Under the pieces are notes generated by a model. That model made no database searches. It had not been told where the DNA came from and worked only from the letters and a program-made list of their open reading frames with translations. From NCBI GenBank assembly GCA_029551285.1, contig JAKPFT010000018.1, positions 1 through 64,000 of the forward strand: a stretch of DNA of 64,000 nucleotides. Reading direction: 5' to 3'. Positions within the stretch are counted from its first letter, which is position 1. Each line of letters opens with the position of its first letter. This document shows positions 53,500 to 61,577 of the stretch, one piece after another. Source of the stretch: a bacterium (GTDB taxonomy: Bacteria; Ratteibacteria; UBA8468; B48-G9; DSTR01). Both the position numbers and the translations under genes were made by a program.

Positions 53500-54189
53500 C
53501 TACGTGATTTTTGTTTTTTCGGTGCGTTCAATCCGGCCATCTTTTAAGTATACGACCTTCGTGGCTATCTGTAAAAAGATTTCGTTGTGGGTGGCGATGA
53601 CAAAAGTGGCTGTCTGCTGCTGGTTCAACCGGCCGATGAGGTCAAGCAGAGATGCTGCCGCCTGCCGGTCAATGGAGCCGGTGGGTTCGTCGGCGAAGAC
53701 AACCTGGGGCTGGCAGATTAAACTCCGGCAGATGGCCACCCTTTGCATTTCTCCTCCGGAAAGCTGGGCCGGGTAAGCATTTTTCTTCCCCAGCAGGTCA
53801 AACCTGGCCAGAAGTTCCTCGGCCTGCCGGCGATAGCCGTTGAGCCCGCTGGCCTGCCTTTCTTTAATCCATAATGGCAGGAAGACATTTTCCCGGACCG
53901 TCAACTCCGGCAGGAGATGAAAAAACTGGAAGACAAAGCCAAAGTTCCGGTTGCGCAGACGAGCCGCCTCCGGGTCAGGCAGATGGGTAATTTCCTGGCC
54001 GTTAAGGAAGACCCGACCAGAACTCGGCCGGTCTAAAATGGCCAGGAGATTTAAAAGGGTGGTTTTCCCTGACCCGGATGGACCCAGCACCACCACGATG
54101 TCACCCTGCTGGATCTCCACGGTAACATCAGAAAGCGCAGTCACCGCTCCGTACTTTTTGGTTAAGCCTTCGCCTCTTAACAGAGCCAT
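53500..54189 (-). CDS. lolD: LolD-like lipoprotein-releasing ABC ATPase
   Basis: This is a 229-aa nucleotide-binding subunit with Walker A GPSGSGKTT (about 36-44), Q-loop, signature LSGGEMQRV (about 143-151), Walker B VVFADEPTGSID and an H-loop ATHNE. Sequence and partner fit LolD/MacB-type MacB-family ATPases. With LolC/E it extracts lipoproteins from the inner membrane for transport to the outer membrane. It follows lolE by 10 bp. Confidence 0.9.
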   Translation of the reverse strand: MALLRGEGLTKKYGAVTALSDVTVEIQQGDIVVVLGPSGSGKTTLLNLLAILDRPSSGRVFLNGQEITHLPDPEAARLRNRNFGFVFQFFHLLPELTVRENVFLPLWIKERQASGLNGYRRQAEELLARFDLLGKKNAYPAQLSGGEMQRVAICRSLICQPQVVFADEPTGSIDRQAAASLLDLIGRLNQQQTATFVIATHNEIFLQIATKVVYLKDGRIERTEKTKIT

Positions 54190-54199
54190 TTTTCTTCAC

Positions 54200-55384
54200 T
54201 CACTCATACTTCAACGCTTCCACGGGGTTGAGTCTGGCAGCCCGACGGGCCGGGTAAAAACTGGCCAGGCTAACAATAACCAGAACCGCCAGTGAAATAA
54301 AACCCACATCTTTCCATGCAATCTCAATGGGCAGCCGGGAAAGGTTGTAGACAAATTCAGGCAGCCGGATGAACTGGTAGCGGCGCAGCAGGTAACTGAG
54401 CAGTCCTCCCAGAAGCAAACCAGCAAGCAATCCTTCCACTCCCAGAAGTAATCCCTGGCAGAAGAAAATTTTTCCGATATCCCCGGCGGAAAGGCCAACC
54501 GCCCGCAGAATTCCGATTTCCCTGGTTTTGCGAAAGACCGTAATCATCAGGGTGGAAACGATGTTGAAGGAAGCCACCAGAATAATAAGCACCAAAATTA
54601 TCGCCATCGCCTTTTTTTCCAGGGCCAGGGCCGCGAAAAGGATTTTGTTTTTCTGAATCCAGGTGGTTACCGGATAACGGTCTTTCAGAAGCCGGCTGAT
54701 TTTCTCAGCCAGTGCCTCTGAGGCGTAGATATTATCGCTGCGTATTCCCAGGCCGTGAACCACATCGCCCAGACCGAAAAGTTGTTGAACATTGGTCAGG
54801 GCTGTCAGACCCACGGAAACATCGTAACTGTAAACTCCGCATTCAATGATGCCGGTAACCTTAAAGGTTTGCTGCCTGGCCAGCAGACCGCCGATGACCG
54901 TGACCTGGTCTCCGACATCCACTTCCAGTTCCCGGGCCAGTTCGCTTCCTAAGACCAGACCCTGATGGAGACAGTCCAGCCCGCCTTTCCTGAAAAATTC
55001 AGCCAGATTGGTCACCTTCGGTTCAGCCAGCGGATCCACCCCCTTCAGAATACCACCAAGCAGATAGTGGGAGGAACGATAAATCACCTGGGAAGAAAGG
55101 AAAGGGGCTATTCCCTGAACGCCGGCCAGCGGGGAAACCTGCTTCATCATCTGGCGGTAATCGTGAAGAAGGGGTCTTCCTTCAATGTAGATGGTGGGAT
55201 TGGCCCCGACAATTTTTTTCTTCAGTTCGTTGGAAAAGCCATTCATAACCCCCAGAACTAACATCAGGGTGGTCACTCCCAGGGCAATGCCCGCCACGGA
55301 GAAAAGGCTGAGGAACCAGAGAAAATTTTCCTTAGCCCCCCGGCCAGCAAATTTCTGCGAGAGGAAGAAGATCAGGGAGAACAT
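54200..55384 (-). CDS. lolE: LolC/LolE-family lipoprotein-releasing permease
   Basis: This 394-aa protein has one membrane span near the N terminus (FLSLFSVAGIALGVTTLML), a periplasmic MacB-like domain (about 50-255), then three spans forming the FtsX domain. It ends ARRAARLNPVEALKYE, which is diagnostic of this family. Only one permease is present, so LolE probably works as a homodimer as in bacteria with LolF. Its promoter faces GH78 with a palindromic operator between them. Confidence 0.92.
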   Translation of the reverse strand: MFSLIFFLSQKFAGRGAKENFLWFLSLFSVAGIALGVTTLMLVLGVMNGFSNELKKKIVGANPTIYIEGRPLLHDYRQMMKQVSPLAGVQGIAPFLSSQVIYRSSHYLLGGILKGVDPLAEPKVTNLAEFFRKGGLDCLHQGLVLGSELARELEVDVGDQVTVIGGLLARQQTFKVTGIIECGVYSYDVSVGLTALTNVQQLFGLGDVVHGLGIRSDNIYASEALAEKISRLLKDRYPVTTWIQKNKILFAALALEKKAMAIILVLIILVASFNIVSTLMITVFRKTREIGILRAVGLSAGDIGKIFFCQGLLLGVEGLLAGLLLGGLLSYLLRRYQFIRLPEFVYNLSRLPIEIAWKDVGFISLAVLVIVSLASFYPARRAARLNPVEALKYE

Positions 55385-55422
55385 GATTAATAAGAAGTGG
55401 TGCCATGTTACTCTGTCGCAGA

Positions 55423-55451
55423 ATGATACTGCGGTGACCGATGGCTGTCAA
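55423..55451 (-). promoter_or_regulatory. lolE promoter
   Basis: On the minus strand TTGACA - 17 bp - TATCAT, with an expected leader of about 30 nt before the ATG at 55384. No strong ribosome-binding site follows. Confidence 0.65.
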
Positions 55452-55462
55452 ATGGAAGTCCC

Positions 55463-55490
55463 GGGTTAAACTTGTTGGGAAGTTTAACCC
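55463..55490. promoter_or_regulatory. Perfect 11 bp inverted repeat, candidate operator between divergent promoters
   Basis: GGGTTAAACTT - 6 nt - AAGTTTAACCC. It starts 12 bp from the lolE -35 box and ends directly at the proposed GH78 -35 box (TGGCCA, 55491). Position and symmetry suit a dimeric transcription factor; it is not followed by a U-tract on either strand. Confidence 0.7.
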
Positions 55491-55519
55491 TGGCCAGGAG
55501 AATGCTGGTATACTATAAT
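55491..55519 (+). promoter_or_regulatory. GH78 operon promoter, near-leaderless
   Basis: TGGCCA (weak -35) - 17 bp - TATAAT, and the ATG is only 7 nt after the -10 box. The weak -35 next to the palindrome suggests activator dependence. The mRNA is probably leaderless. Confidence 0.6.
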
Positions 55520-55526
55520 CCACCAG

Positions 55527-57656
55527 ATGCAGGAAAAGGAAATGATTGCCGGGAAAGAAGCAGTCAGTAATGTGTCCCTGCCCTTCCAGCCTGAGTGGAT
55601 CTGGACAGAAGCCGGTGGCCGGAGAAACCAGTATGTGGCTTTCCGTCTGGTGGTTGAAGGGCTGTCGGGAGAAAAATTTTTAGAATCGGTGCCGGTCTGG
55701 GTCAGCGCTGGCAATCTTTATCGGCTTTATCTCAACGGCCATTACCTCGGTCGGGGACCGGTCCGGGAATGGTCCGGCTGTGCCGGCCTGGACCGTTATG
55801 AACTTGCGCCCTGGCTCCAGCCCGGTCGCAATGTCCTCAGCGCTCTGGTCCACTACTTCGGGGAAAATGTGGGTGGCTGGCCGCTATCACCGCCGGGTTT
55901 CCTTCTTGCAGGCTCCCTCGGAAAAAAGCCGCTTTCCACCGGGGTGGCTGCCTGGGAAGCTGTTCAAATAACAGCCTGGAACTCAGCCTCGCCCCGGGTA
56001 AATCTTTACAATGGTTTCACAGAAGAAGTAAATCTCAGACGCTGGGACAGGGCCATCTGGGAGACAGGCAGTGACAGGGCTGGATGGCAAAAGGCTGTGG
56101 TCGTTGCCACGGCCAGGGGAGAAAGGCGTTTTCTCCAGCCAAGACAGATTCCGCCTCTGAAAGAAATATTGTTGTCGCCCCTGACGCTTGTTAAGGCTGG
56201 CAAAAACTTCAGTCTTTACGCTGCTCCGCGCTTGGTCTCCGGCAGTCTGGAAATGGAACTAATGGCGGAGAAACCGGTAAAGTTAAAAGTGTGGTATAGC
56301 GACCGACTTTCCAGGGGGAAAATTGAACCCGGAGTTGAGCCAGAAAATTCCAATACTTCCTGTGACCGCTTAAAAGTCCCGGTCGGCCGGCACCGCTGGT
56401 ACGGCGCTTTCCTCCTGCGGGGATTTCGTTATGTCCAGATTAACGGGAAAGACCTTCAGTCCCTGAAAATGGAGTTGCAGCCCCGGGAAATCCTCTATCC
56501 CTGTGTGAACCGGGCTGTTTTTGAGACAAGCGACGGCTGGCTGAACCGCTGCTGGGAAATGGCCCGGCTAACGTTGCGTCTGTGCCTGGCGGACACCTAC
56601 CTGGATAATCCTTCCCGGGAAAGACAGCAGTACGGCGGAGATGGCTATCTTCAGTCACTTTACGCCTTTGACCTCTTCGGGGACCTGGCGCTGTGGCGGC
56701 AGTTTCTCCGCCACTTTGCCCGGGGGCAGGGAAGTGACGGTAGCCATCAGTCAGGCGGTCCGTGGTGCTGGAACCAGATTATTCCAGCCTGGACGCTTCT
56801 CTGGATTGAATCGGTGGGTGAATACTGCCGGCATACCCGTGATTTCTCGGTGGCCAGCCAGTACCTCAGCGTGATAGAGAAAGCCCTGAAATGGTTTTCC
56901 GCTCTGGAAGAGGCCGATGGTTTATTGAGGGTGAAAGAACAGTTTGACTGGAAAGGCGGCAAGGTCGTCTGGAACTTCATAGACTGGCAGAAGGAAAAAG
57001 GTCAGTTGACCGGAGAAGAGGCCCGATTGGCGCTGAACGGTTTCTACGCGATGGCTTTAGGTACCGCGGCCTGGCTTTTTCTGCTGACGGGAAAACACAG
57101 CCTTGCCTCAGCCTTAAAGCGGAAAAGAGCAGCGCTGATAAAGCGGCTAGGAAGTATTGAGAGGTTGCCGGAGCACGCGCTGGTGACAGCCACCCTGGCT
57201 GGTGCTGTCTCCGGGAAGATGGACCAACTGGCCAGGAAGATTTTCCAGCACCGCTCCAGAACCGATGTCATGTTTCTGTTTTTTACTCTGAAAAGTCTTC
57301 TTCAGGAAGACCAGGTGGAAGCGGCGCTGGTCCTGTTGCAGGACATTTTCTCTCCGATGATGAAAGAAGGACCCGGCACCTTCTGGGAGACCAGGCAGGT
57401 GTCAAAAGGTTCCACCCGGGCCCTCTGCCAGGCGATTGGCGCGGCTCCGGCTTACTGGTTGCCCAGACTGGTGACCGGCTTGAGGGAAGTGGATGCTGAC
57501 CAGAGGCAATTGAGGTTTGGCCGGCCTTTGCCAGGCGTTGAGGAAGGCTACGTAGTTCTTCCCTGTGTTGATGGTGAGATTGAGCTGCGAAGCAGGAGAG
57601 GGAAGCTGGTCTTTTCCCGCTGTCCGTCCGGCTGGAAAACTGTTGTTTCCGCTTAA
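55527..57656 (+). CDS. Alpha-L-rhamnosidase-like glycoside hydrolase (GH78-type)
   Basis: This 709-aa protein has an N-terminal beta-sandwich with YRLYLNGHYLGRGPVRE (about 70-86), matching the rhamnosidase N domain. The six-hairpin (alpha/alpha)6 barrel carries TYLDNPSRERQQYGGDG at about 354-370. GH78 enzymes use this block (usually DCPxRER...GD) with a general-acid carboxylate; here Cys is replaced by Asn. A later WNQIIPAWTLLWIESVGEY and a C-terminal beta domain complete the family layout. There is no signal peptide, so it appears cytoplasmic and would act on imported oligosaccharides. First gene of an operon with a URO-D-like and a secreted GH-like protein. Confidence 0.8.
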   Translation: MQEKEMIAGKEAVSNVSLPFQPEWIWTEAGGRRNQYVAFRLVVEGLSGEKFLESVPVWVSAGNLYRLYLNGHYLGRGPVREWSGCAGLDRYELAPWLQPGRNVLSALVHYFGENVGGWPLSPPGFLLAGSLGKKPLSTGVAAWEAVQITAWNSASPRVNLYNGFTEEVNLRRWDRAIWETGSDRAGWQKAVVVATARGERRFLQPRQIPPLKEILLSPLTLVKAGKNFSLYAAPRLVSGSLEMELMAEKPVKLKVWYSDRLSRGKIEPGVEPENSNTSCDRLKVPVGRHRWYGAFLLRGFRYVQINGKDLQSLKMELQPREILYPCVNRAVFETSDGWLNRCWEMARLTLRLCLADTYLDNPSRERQQYGGDGYLQSLYAFDLFGDLALWRQFLRHFARGQGSDGSHQSGGPWCWNQIIPAWTLLWIESVGEYCRHTRDFSVASQYLSVIEKALKWFSALEEADGLLRVKEQFDWKGGKVVWNFIDWQKEKGQLTGEEARLALNGFYAMALGTAAWLFLLTGKHSLASALKRKRAALIKRLGSIERLPEHALVTATLAGAVSGKMDQLARKIFQHRSRTDVMFLFFTLKSLLQEDQVEAALVLLQDIFSPMMKEGPGTFWETRQVSKGSTRALCQAIGAAPAYWLPRLVTGLREVDADQRQLRFGRPLPGVEEGYVVLPCVDGEIELRSRRGKLVFSRCPSGWKTVVSA

Positions 57657-57670
57657 ACAGGGTCGTGAAA

Positions 57671-58669
57671 ATGAAAAAAGAAAAAGGGTTAGATGGCAAA
57701 GGACAACCATTTTCCTTCGGCTTTTGCGATAGCCTTCTGGCTGAAGTGGCTGGCGTCGGCCTGGACCGGCTGCACCGGGATTTAGCCGCAATTCTCAAAG
57801 CCCACGAGGCAATCAAACCGGTGGCAGAACGGTTGGGAGTGGAAGCCCCGCGGCTTCACCTGCCTGGTTTCGCTTACTGTCATCTGGCGGCCCTTGGTGC
57901 GGAGATTGTCTTCCCGGAAAATTCTGAACCGAAGCCGCTGCCTCTTTTGAAGACGCCGGAGGAGATAGACCACCTGAAGGAACCCCGTAACTACCTGGCT
58001 GCGCCGTTAATCCGGGAAAGACTGGACCTGGTTGCCCGGTTAAAGGAAAAAGACCCTCAGGCTTCTTCTTCCATCGGTCACCTTTTTGAAGGACCGCTGA
58101 CTACGGCCATGCTCCTCCTGGGCGAGAAATTTCTTTACCTTTGCTATGATGACCCGGCCCGAGCTCATAAGTTACTGGACTTCTGTGTCAGCAGTGCCCT
58201 GAATTACACCAGGGCAATTGTTCAGACCCAGGGCGAGAAACTGGAGCCTGGTCCCAGAGGGATACCTGATGATTTTGCCGGTCTTCTTCCGCCGGCTCTT
58301 TTTCAGGAGTTTGTCCTTCCTTACTGGGAAAAGTTATACCGGGGACTGCAGGCGACCCAGCGCCACCTTCACAGCGAACTTCTTCGGGCAGAACACCTGG
58401 GTTATCTGAAGGAAGTTAACATTGGTTGTTTTGACCCCAGCGCTGACCAGTATCTGACTCCGGAGATTCTTAAAGAATACTGCCCCTGCCCTTTCACTTT
58501 AGGGATTCTTTCCTGGCATCTGCGGGACATGAGCGCGGACAAGTTAGAAGAGTTTTACCTGAAACTGGCCGGTTTTCAACCAGCGATGATTTCCTTTTAT
58601 ATGAGCCGGCTGCAGGAGGAAGAAAAAATCCGCCGTCTTTTGAAGGTAGCCCGGGAGTGGCAAGAGTAA
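57671..58669 (+). CDS. Uroporphyrinogen decarboxylase-fold protein (URO-D/MtaA-like)
   Basis: I choose the ATG at 57671; a GTG two codons earlier is possible. The 332-aa protein has the URO-D-type barrel with the family-like turns SIGHLFEGPLTTAMLLLG (about 139-156) and DDPARAHKLLDF. The true UroD N-terminal RQAGR motif is absent. This places it with the large set of URO-D-like proteins that act as methyltransferases or have unknown roles, including those repeatedly found next to glycoside hydrolases in PVC-like genomes. It lies between two GH genes with gaps of about 15-28 bp. Demethylation of methylated sugars is one possible role, but nothing in the sequence proves it. Confidence 0.75.
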   Translation: MKKEKGLDGKGQPFSFGFCDSLLAEVAGVGLDRLHRDLAAILKAHEAIKPVAERLGVEAPRLHLPGFAYCHLAALGAEIVFPENSEPKPLPLLKTPEEIDHLKEPRNYLAAPLIRERLDLVARLKEKDPQASSSIGHLFEGPLTTAMLLLGEKFLYLCYDDPARAHKLLDFCVSSALNYTRAIVQTQGEKLEPGPRGIPDDFAGLLPPALFQEFVLPYWEKLYRGLQATQRHLHSELLRAEHLGYLKEVNIGCFDPSADQYLTPEILKEYCPCPFTLGILSWHLRDMSADKLEEFYLKLAGFQPAMISFYMSRLQEEEKIRRLLKVAREWQE

Positions 58670-58697
58670 GAAAAATACAGAACCCAGGAGGGAACAG

Positions 58698-61499
58698 ATG
58701 GAGAAGACTCTTCGGCTGATAGTAGTTTTCTACCTGGTGGTGGCCTGCCCGTCTTTTTCTCAACCGGTGAGAAATATTCTCTGGGATGGCGGCCTGGAAA
58801 CCGGTTATGGAAATGGCTACTGGGGCACAATCAGGGGCAACTACGGGCCCAATCGGCGGTCAGCCTGGTCCAATGGTCTGGTCAGACTCAAGCAGACGGT
58901 GGCCAGCCGTTGCTACTGGCTGCAGGAAGGAACCTACAGTCTCTGTGTCTGGGTGAAACGCGCCCCTGGTTTTGAAAAGGAACCTCTGGAGATAGGTCTT
59001 CTTCTGACAAACCTGAACTATTACGGCGACAAAGAAAAAAATGAGTACCGGAAAAAATTTTCTGTGCCTGAGGGAGAAGGACTTCACCGGCTGGGATGGA
59101 GTTTCACCATCAAGGCGCCAGTGCGGCCGGTCTTCCATGTGGAGATTGCCCCCCTCACCGGGAAAGAAGGCGAAGGCCTGTTTCTTGATGCGGTGAGTCT
59201 TACGCCGGGAGATAAACTCCCGGAGAAGATGGTCCCGGCCGCTGATATAGAAGCAGGCTTTTTTGTTCCTGAAGAGACCGGTATTTATAATGACGGAGAG
59301 GAAAGGGTTGTAGAGTTGCTCATTGCTAACCACGGTCCGGAGCGGAAAGCCAGGGTTCGCTGGGAAATTTATAATTACCTTGAGGAACCGGTCAGGTCAG
59401 GCGTGGTGGAGGAAGTTTTCCCCGCAGGGAAAACGGTCCGCCGGCGTCTGCCGGTACATGACCTGCCCTGGAACGGGTACCGTTTCGCCTGTGAAGTGGA
59501 AGGTCAGCCGGTGTTGGGTGATGGCCTGGCCGCTTTCTTGCCCGAAATCTCTCAGGATGCCTTTCCCCTCTATGGCGGGGATGCGGCCATCAATTCTGTT
59601 TCCTCTGACTTCACCGGCCGTTTCCTGCGCAAGTTAGGGATGAAGAACGGTACCACCCTTTCCTGCGGTGGTCAGATTGGCCGCTGGCTGCTGGTCAATC
59701 CGGAAGAAGGTAAATACATCTGGCACGATGAAGAGGTGGACACGGTGCGAAGGCAGGGCGTGGAAGTGATTGGTTTTCTCGGGCTAAAATACCCGCCGGC
59801 CTGGGTGCGACAGAAATACATGAAGGGCAACACCATCGTTGACGAAGCCGGTTTTACCAGTGCTTTCTGTACCTATGTGGAAGCCTTTGTCCGGCACTAC
59901 CGGGAAAGGATTCCAGTGGTTCATTTTGAAGATGAAATCCATGGCGCCTATCCCATAGAGCAGGTTGCCCGGATTTACCGGGCCGCCATGGAGACGGTGA
60001 GAAAAGTGGCCCGGGAATGCGGAATCAGGGTTACTTCGGGAATCAATGCCACCAAACCTGAGTGGTGGGCAAAATTCATTGACCTGGTTGGTCCGTCCTG
60101 CATTGATTTTGTCAGCCAGAATACCAATCTGCGGCCATCCTGGACCCTTCAGACCTTGACCATTATGCGGGAGAAGAACTGCTTTCCTGAATATTTTTAC
60201 ACCATCGGGGTAGGACAGAAAAGCGTTCTCAGGAAGACCTCCTTGATTCTGGACCGGGCCGCCAGCGGCACGCCGCCGGGTCTTTTTGCCTGGCAGTTGA
60301 TGATGACGGCCTGGTTGAGCCGTCCCTACGGAACAGAGGAATTCAGGCACGGACCGCTGCTGCGTTTCGGTTACTATGACCTGCGGACCCTGGGCCAGGC
60401 CGTTTACATTCCGCAGGCCGGCAAAACCGGTCTGGAGTATGACAACTCGCCCACCCTTGGCCTGCAGGCGCTGGCCATGCAGAAATACTGGCTTTCCGGG
60501 AAACGGCCGGTTAGAGACTTCCAGAGTCCACTCAGTCTGAAAGGCTATCCCACAGCCACAGAACCACTCTTTGCCTACCCCTTCCGGGACGAGAAGTCAG
60601 CGGTGATTGTTCTGACCACTGCCGAGGCCGTGGACCTCAACTCCAGGGACTTTGATTGTCAGTGGCGACTTTCCGGGATTGATTTCAGCCGCTACCGTGG
60701 AAAAGACATTTACGGACAACCGCTGGTGGTTGCACCTGACGGCTCACTTTCCGTCAAGCAGTTGCCGGTTATCTTCCCGGAGTGTCCGGCCGAGAAACTT
60801 TCTGAAACGTTGGCGGCTTTCCGTCAACTCAAGGGGGAAAGGGGCGTGGCCAGCCGGAGTCAGCAGCTTACTTATGGAAATTATCTTGTCCGGATAAACC
60901 CGGATGAGCCAGGTTACCTGTGGATAAGCCGCAAGGAGAAAGACCGGGAAGTTCCACTCCTGGACCGCCTCACCGGTTATCCTGCCTTACCGAAACCTGA
61001 AGTGGAAATCAGTGAAACCAGAACCGCCGGTTCGGTTCTTCTGAAATTTGGCCAGTTAATCCAGTTAGGAGTACGGGTCTCATCAGAGGGGGTGTCCCTT
61101 CAATGGAGCCACAGCAACAATCAAACCAGCCCGGTGCAGCAGTCAGTGCGTTTCCGGGTGACCTACGCTGGTGCCGGCCGGGAAATTGTTATTCAGGAGG
61201 GAGAAAGGATCATCGCCGGCAAACTGCGGGAAGACTACGGCGAACTGGTTCCCCTGCCAGCGCCGGCTCCGGCGGCTATTCCGGTTAACTCTTCCCGGGT
61301 CACGATAAAGGATTTTGCAACTTTTGACCTTTCCGGCGCTACCGGCCAGGGAATCTTCAGCCCGTCAACCGGCTTTCGCTGGAAGACCCAGGATGGTGAG
61401 GCTTTCCTGGAAGCCGTCTATACAATTAATCCTTATGCCGGCGGTGGTTCCAGAGGAGTGCAACGGATTCACCTGGAGATTAAAGTTGTTGCGCCGTAA
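58698..61499 (+). CDS. Large secreted glycoside-hydrolase-like protein
   Basis: This 933-aa protein has CAGGAGGG before the ATG and a signal peptide (LIVVFYLVVACPSFSQP). Residues about 25-170 form a CBM-like sandwich (ILWDGGLETGYGNGYWG). A second beta domain lies at about 185-280, and a TIM barrel at about 290-620 has VVHFEDEIHGAYP (about 412-424). The Glu and Asp there are catalytic candidates of the GH-A clan type, as in GH39/GH42-like barrels. The C-terminal 250 residues are beta-rich. Co-transcription with the GH78-like and URO-D-like genes suggests joint breakdown of a rhamnose-containing polysaccharide. The family is not assigned with certainty. Confidence 0.75.
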   Translation: MEKTLRLIVVFYLVVACPSFSQPVRNILWDGGLETGYGNGYWGTIRGNYGPNRRSAWSNGLVRLKQTVASRCYWLQEGTYSLCVWVKRAPGFEKEPLEIGLLLTNLNYYGDKEKNEYRKKFSVPEGEGLHRLGWSFTIKAPVRPVFHVEIAPLTGKEGEGLFLDAVSLTPGDKLPEKMVPAADIEAGFFVPEETGIYNDGEERVVELLIANHGPERKARVRWEIYNYLEEPVRSGVVEEVFPAGKTVRRRLPVHDLPWNGYRFACEVEGQPVLGDGLAAFLPEISQDAFPLYGGDAAINSVSSDFTGRFLRKLGMKNGTTLSCGGQIGRWLLVNPEEGKYIWHDEEVDTVRRQGVEVIGFLGLKYPPAWVRQKYMKGNTIVDEAGFTSAFCTYVEAFVRHYRERIPVVHFEDEIHGAYPIEQVARIYRAAMETVRKVARECGIRVTSGINATKPEWWAKFIDLVGPSCIDFVSQNTNLRPSWTLQTLTIMREKNCFPEYFYTIGVGQKSVLRKTSLILDRAASGTPPGLFAWQLMMTAWLSRPYGTEEFRHGPLLRFGYYDLRTLGQAVYIPQAGKTGLEYDNSPTLGLQALAMQKYWLSGKRPVRDFQSPLSLKGYPTATEPLFAYPFRDEKSAVIVLTTAEAVDLNSRDFDCQWRLSGIDFSRYRGKDIYGQPLVVAPDGSLSVKQLPVIFPECPAEKLSETLAAFRQLKGERGVASRSQQLTYGNYLVRINPDEPGYLWISRKEKDREVPLLDRLTGYPALPKPEVEISETRTAGSVLLKFGQLIQLGVRVSSEGVSLQWSHSNNQTSPVQQSVRFRVTYAGAGREIVIQEGERIIAGKLREDYGELVPLPAPAPAAIPVNSSRVTIKDFATFDLSGATGQGIFSPSTGFRWKTQDGEAFLEAVYTINPYAGGGSRGVQRIHLEIKVVAP

Positions 61500-61577
61500 T
61501 CCCGGGGAAAAGGGAAAAAGTGCGCTGGCGCCGGCGCTGCCTGGGCGGGAGCGACTTCTGACAGTAGTCCACGATTT

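Noticed and set aside
55463-55490. Intrinsic terminator
   Set aside because: The inverted repeat has no U-tract on either strand and lies between divergent genes, so an operator is more likely.
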